A DNA stretch of 8,104 nt from an uncultured Actinomycetes bacterium. GTDB taxonomy: Bacteria; Actinomycetota; Actinomycetes; Mycobacteriales; Nakamurellaceae. Where the stretch lies: positions 1 through 8,104 of the forward strand of contig CALANS010000073.1 in the NCBI GenBank assembly GCA_937926105.1. The letters are read 5' to 3'. Each line of letters opens with the position of its first letter. The first letter of the stretch is position 1. Under the pieces are notes generated by a model. It did not search any database and was not told where the DNA came from. It worked only from the letters and a program-made list of their open reading frames with translations. Made by a program: the position numbers and the translations under genes. This document shows positions 7,144 through 8,104 of the stretch, piece by piece.

Positions 7144-8104
7144 TCAAGTGATGCCGGACCGATTGCTACTTAGATCGATACTACGCTGAAGTGGGTTGGT
7201 GGGAAATGACATGTGCCTCCGGAGTGATCGGGGAAGTATCTTGTTACCGCCGACGTCGGTGGCGACGATCGCGAGGTCAGCGGTGCGGGCGTCGAGGAGG
7301 GTGTAGGAGCAGTTCTCCCATGTGGAGAGCTGGACCAGGACATCACCTCTGGCCAGGAGCTGGCCGGCTTCGACGTAGCCGGGCATCGTCACCATCTGCT
7401 GCAAACCGAAGCCGGCTATGCGCGGTTCGAGTTCGGCACGGAGCGGGCCTTCGCCGGCAATAGTGAGGCGGGCTTCCGGATGCTCGTCGTAGACGCGCTT
7501 GAAGGCTTCCAGCAGGTCGAGCAGGCCCTTCTCGGGGGCCAGCCGCGACAGGGAGATCACGTGGAATCGTCCGGCGACCGGCTCCGGCAGTGTCGCTGGC
7601 GCGTCCACGCCGTTCGGGATCACGACCGTGCGGAGTCCACGCTGCGGGTGCCACTTCCGGCGCACGGCATCGAGGGTCGCCTGCGAGACAGCGATCAGCG
7701 CATCGAAGCGTCGTAGCCGCGCCGAGTGCGCCAACTCCATGACGCGGGACTTCCATCGCGTGCCGTGGTAGACGAGGTCGTTCCCCGCGATGCCGTGCTC
7801 CGTCGAAATCATCTTGGCCGGCAATCCGGTGGTGGCGCCGGCGACCAGAAAGTCCGAGTAAGCCAGATGCGAATGCACCACCGCCGGCCGCAGCGTACGG
7901 ACCGCATGCCGCACGGCGGAAATTCCTCCGGCCAGGGAATCCGCTGGGCTGATCGGCGCCGTCAAGACTGCGGAGCCTTGCGCGCGCAGCCGGTCGGCCA
8001 GTGGCCCCTCCGGGCACAGCACGAAGATGCGCCAGTCAGGGATGCCTGAGCGGGTGGCATCCAGCACGTGCCGCGCCACACCGCCCAGATCGCCGACAGC
8101 CACC
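7144..8104 (-). CDS. GT4 family glycosyltransferase, N-terminus outside window, C-terminus truncated by frameshift
   Basis: The frame runs in from the right edge; GTG at 8103 is probably internal, since GDLGGVARHVLD is the glycine-rich loop close to the N-terminus of GT4 enzymes. Other visible elements, in order (numbered from 8103), are HSHLAYSDF (77-85), STEHG near 105, IAVSQATLDAVRRKW (about 138-152), VIPNGVD, SLSRLAPEKGLLDLLEAF, IAGEGPLRAELE, the donor-site pair of the EX7E motif as Glu-x7-Asp in ENCSYTLLD, and ATDVGGNK. After GGNK (7240) the resemblance ends and 28 to 32 unrelated residues run to TGA at 7146-7144, where a GT4 enzyme normally has about 70-100 more. The lost tail is readable out of frame downstream. 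The donor pocket is present but the C-terminal helix that packs back onto the N-domain is missing, so the product may be inactive. It is transcribed toward the other genes, with GC of 65-72% in this half. Confidence 0.85.
   Translation of the reverse strand, partial: VAVGDLGGVARHVLDATRSGIPDWRIFVLCPEGPLADRLRAQGSAVLTAPISPADSLAGGISAVRHAVRTLRPAVVHSHLAYSDFLVAGATTGLPAKMISTEHGIAGNDLVYHGTRWKSRVMELAHSARLRRFDALIAVSQATLDAVRRKWHPQRGLRTVVIPNGVDAPATLPEPVAGRFHVISLSRLAPEKGLLDLLEAFKRVYDEHPEARLTIAGEGPLRAELEPRIAGFGLQQMVTMPGYVEAGQLLARGDVLVQLSTWENCSYTLLDARTADLAIVATDVGGNKILPRSLRRHMSFPTNPLQRSIDLSSNRSGIT

Noticed and set aside
6134..7160. ATGCCGGACC occurs at 6134-6143 and again at 7151-7160, bracketing the gene-poor region like a target-site duplication
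   Set aside because: Many 10-bp exact repeats are expected by chance in a window of this size, and no transposase or terminal inverted repeats lie between the copies.
7343..8017. 224-codon minus-strand frame inside the right-hand GT4 gene
   Set aside because: It overlaps the GT4 frame on the same strand and is Arg/Gly/Ala-rich with no motif; the GT4 frame carries clear family motifs.

Overview
This looks like part of an extracellular polysaccharide (capsule, exopolysaccharide or cell-wall glycan) biosynthesis locus from a high-GC Gram-positive bacterium, most likely an actinobacterium. The grounds are the high GC at both ends (hand-counted 60-base samples: 68% at 721-780, 68% at 7261-7320, 72% at 7561-7620), GTG and TTG starts, GC-rich third codon positions, and the presence of several glycosyltransferase genes and almost nothing else. 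I cannot name a genus. All functional calls rest on motifs read by eye.

Layout. Bases 1-5218 carry three consecutive plus-strand genes. The first is a GT2-GT4 fusion cut by the left edge. The second, 78 bp later, is a 732-residue GT4-GT2 fusion in mirror-image domain order. The third is a GT4 enzyme whose start overlaps the end of the second. A minus-strand gene (5232-6134, TTG start) encoding a GT32/capsular-synthesis-type glycosyltransferase converges on them, with an 11-position hairpin at the junction. Then come about 800 bp with no recognisable gene. The right end is a minus-strand GT4 gene cut by the right edge, whose C-terminus has been lost by frame disruption. Pieces of the missing C-terminus can still be read out of frame in 6949-7240.

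Composition. GC is high at the left, falls to about 47-57% from the second half of the 732-residue protein gene onward, rises again near the 3' end of the third gene (65% at 5041-5100), falls to about 42-43% in parts of 5232-7100, and jumps back to 68% at about 7250. The low-GC centre between high-GC flanks fits a mosaic, horizontally exchanged polysaccharide cassette. The right edge of the low-GC part coincides with the point where the right-hand GT4 gene loses its frame.

How the genes may work together. The plus-strand genes encode five GT domains (one only partly in view), which could add successive sugars to a lipid-linked repeat unit at the inner face of the membrane. The convergent GT32-like enzyme would add another sugar or a branch. 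No flippase, polymerase, initiating sugar-phosphate transferase or nucleotide-sugar enzyme is in the window, so the glycan cannot be predicted. I found no RNA gene, CRISPR array or intact mobile element, and nothing I would call a wholly new system. The most unusual items are the mirrored fusion pair, the missing donor-site acid in the first GT4 domain, and the decayed GT4 tail at the composition boundary.
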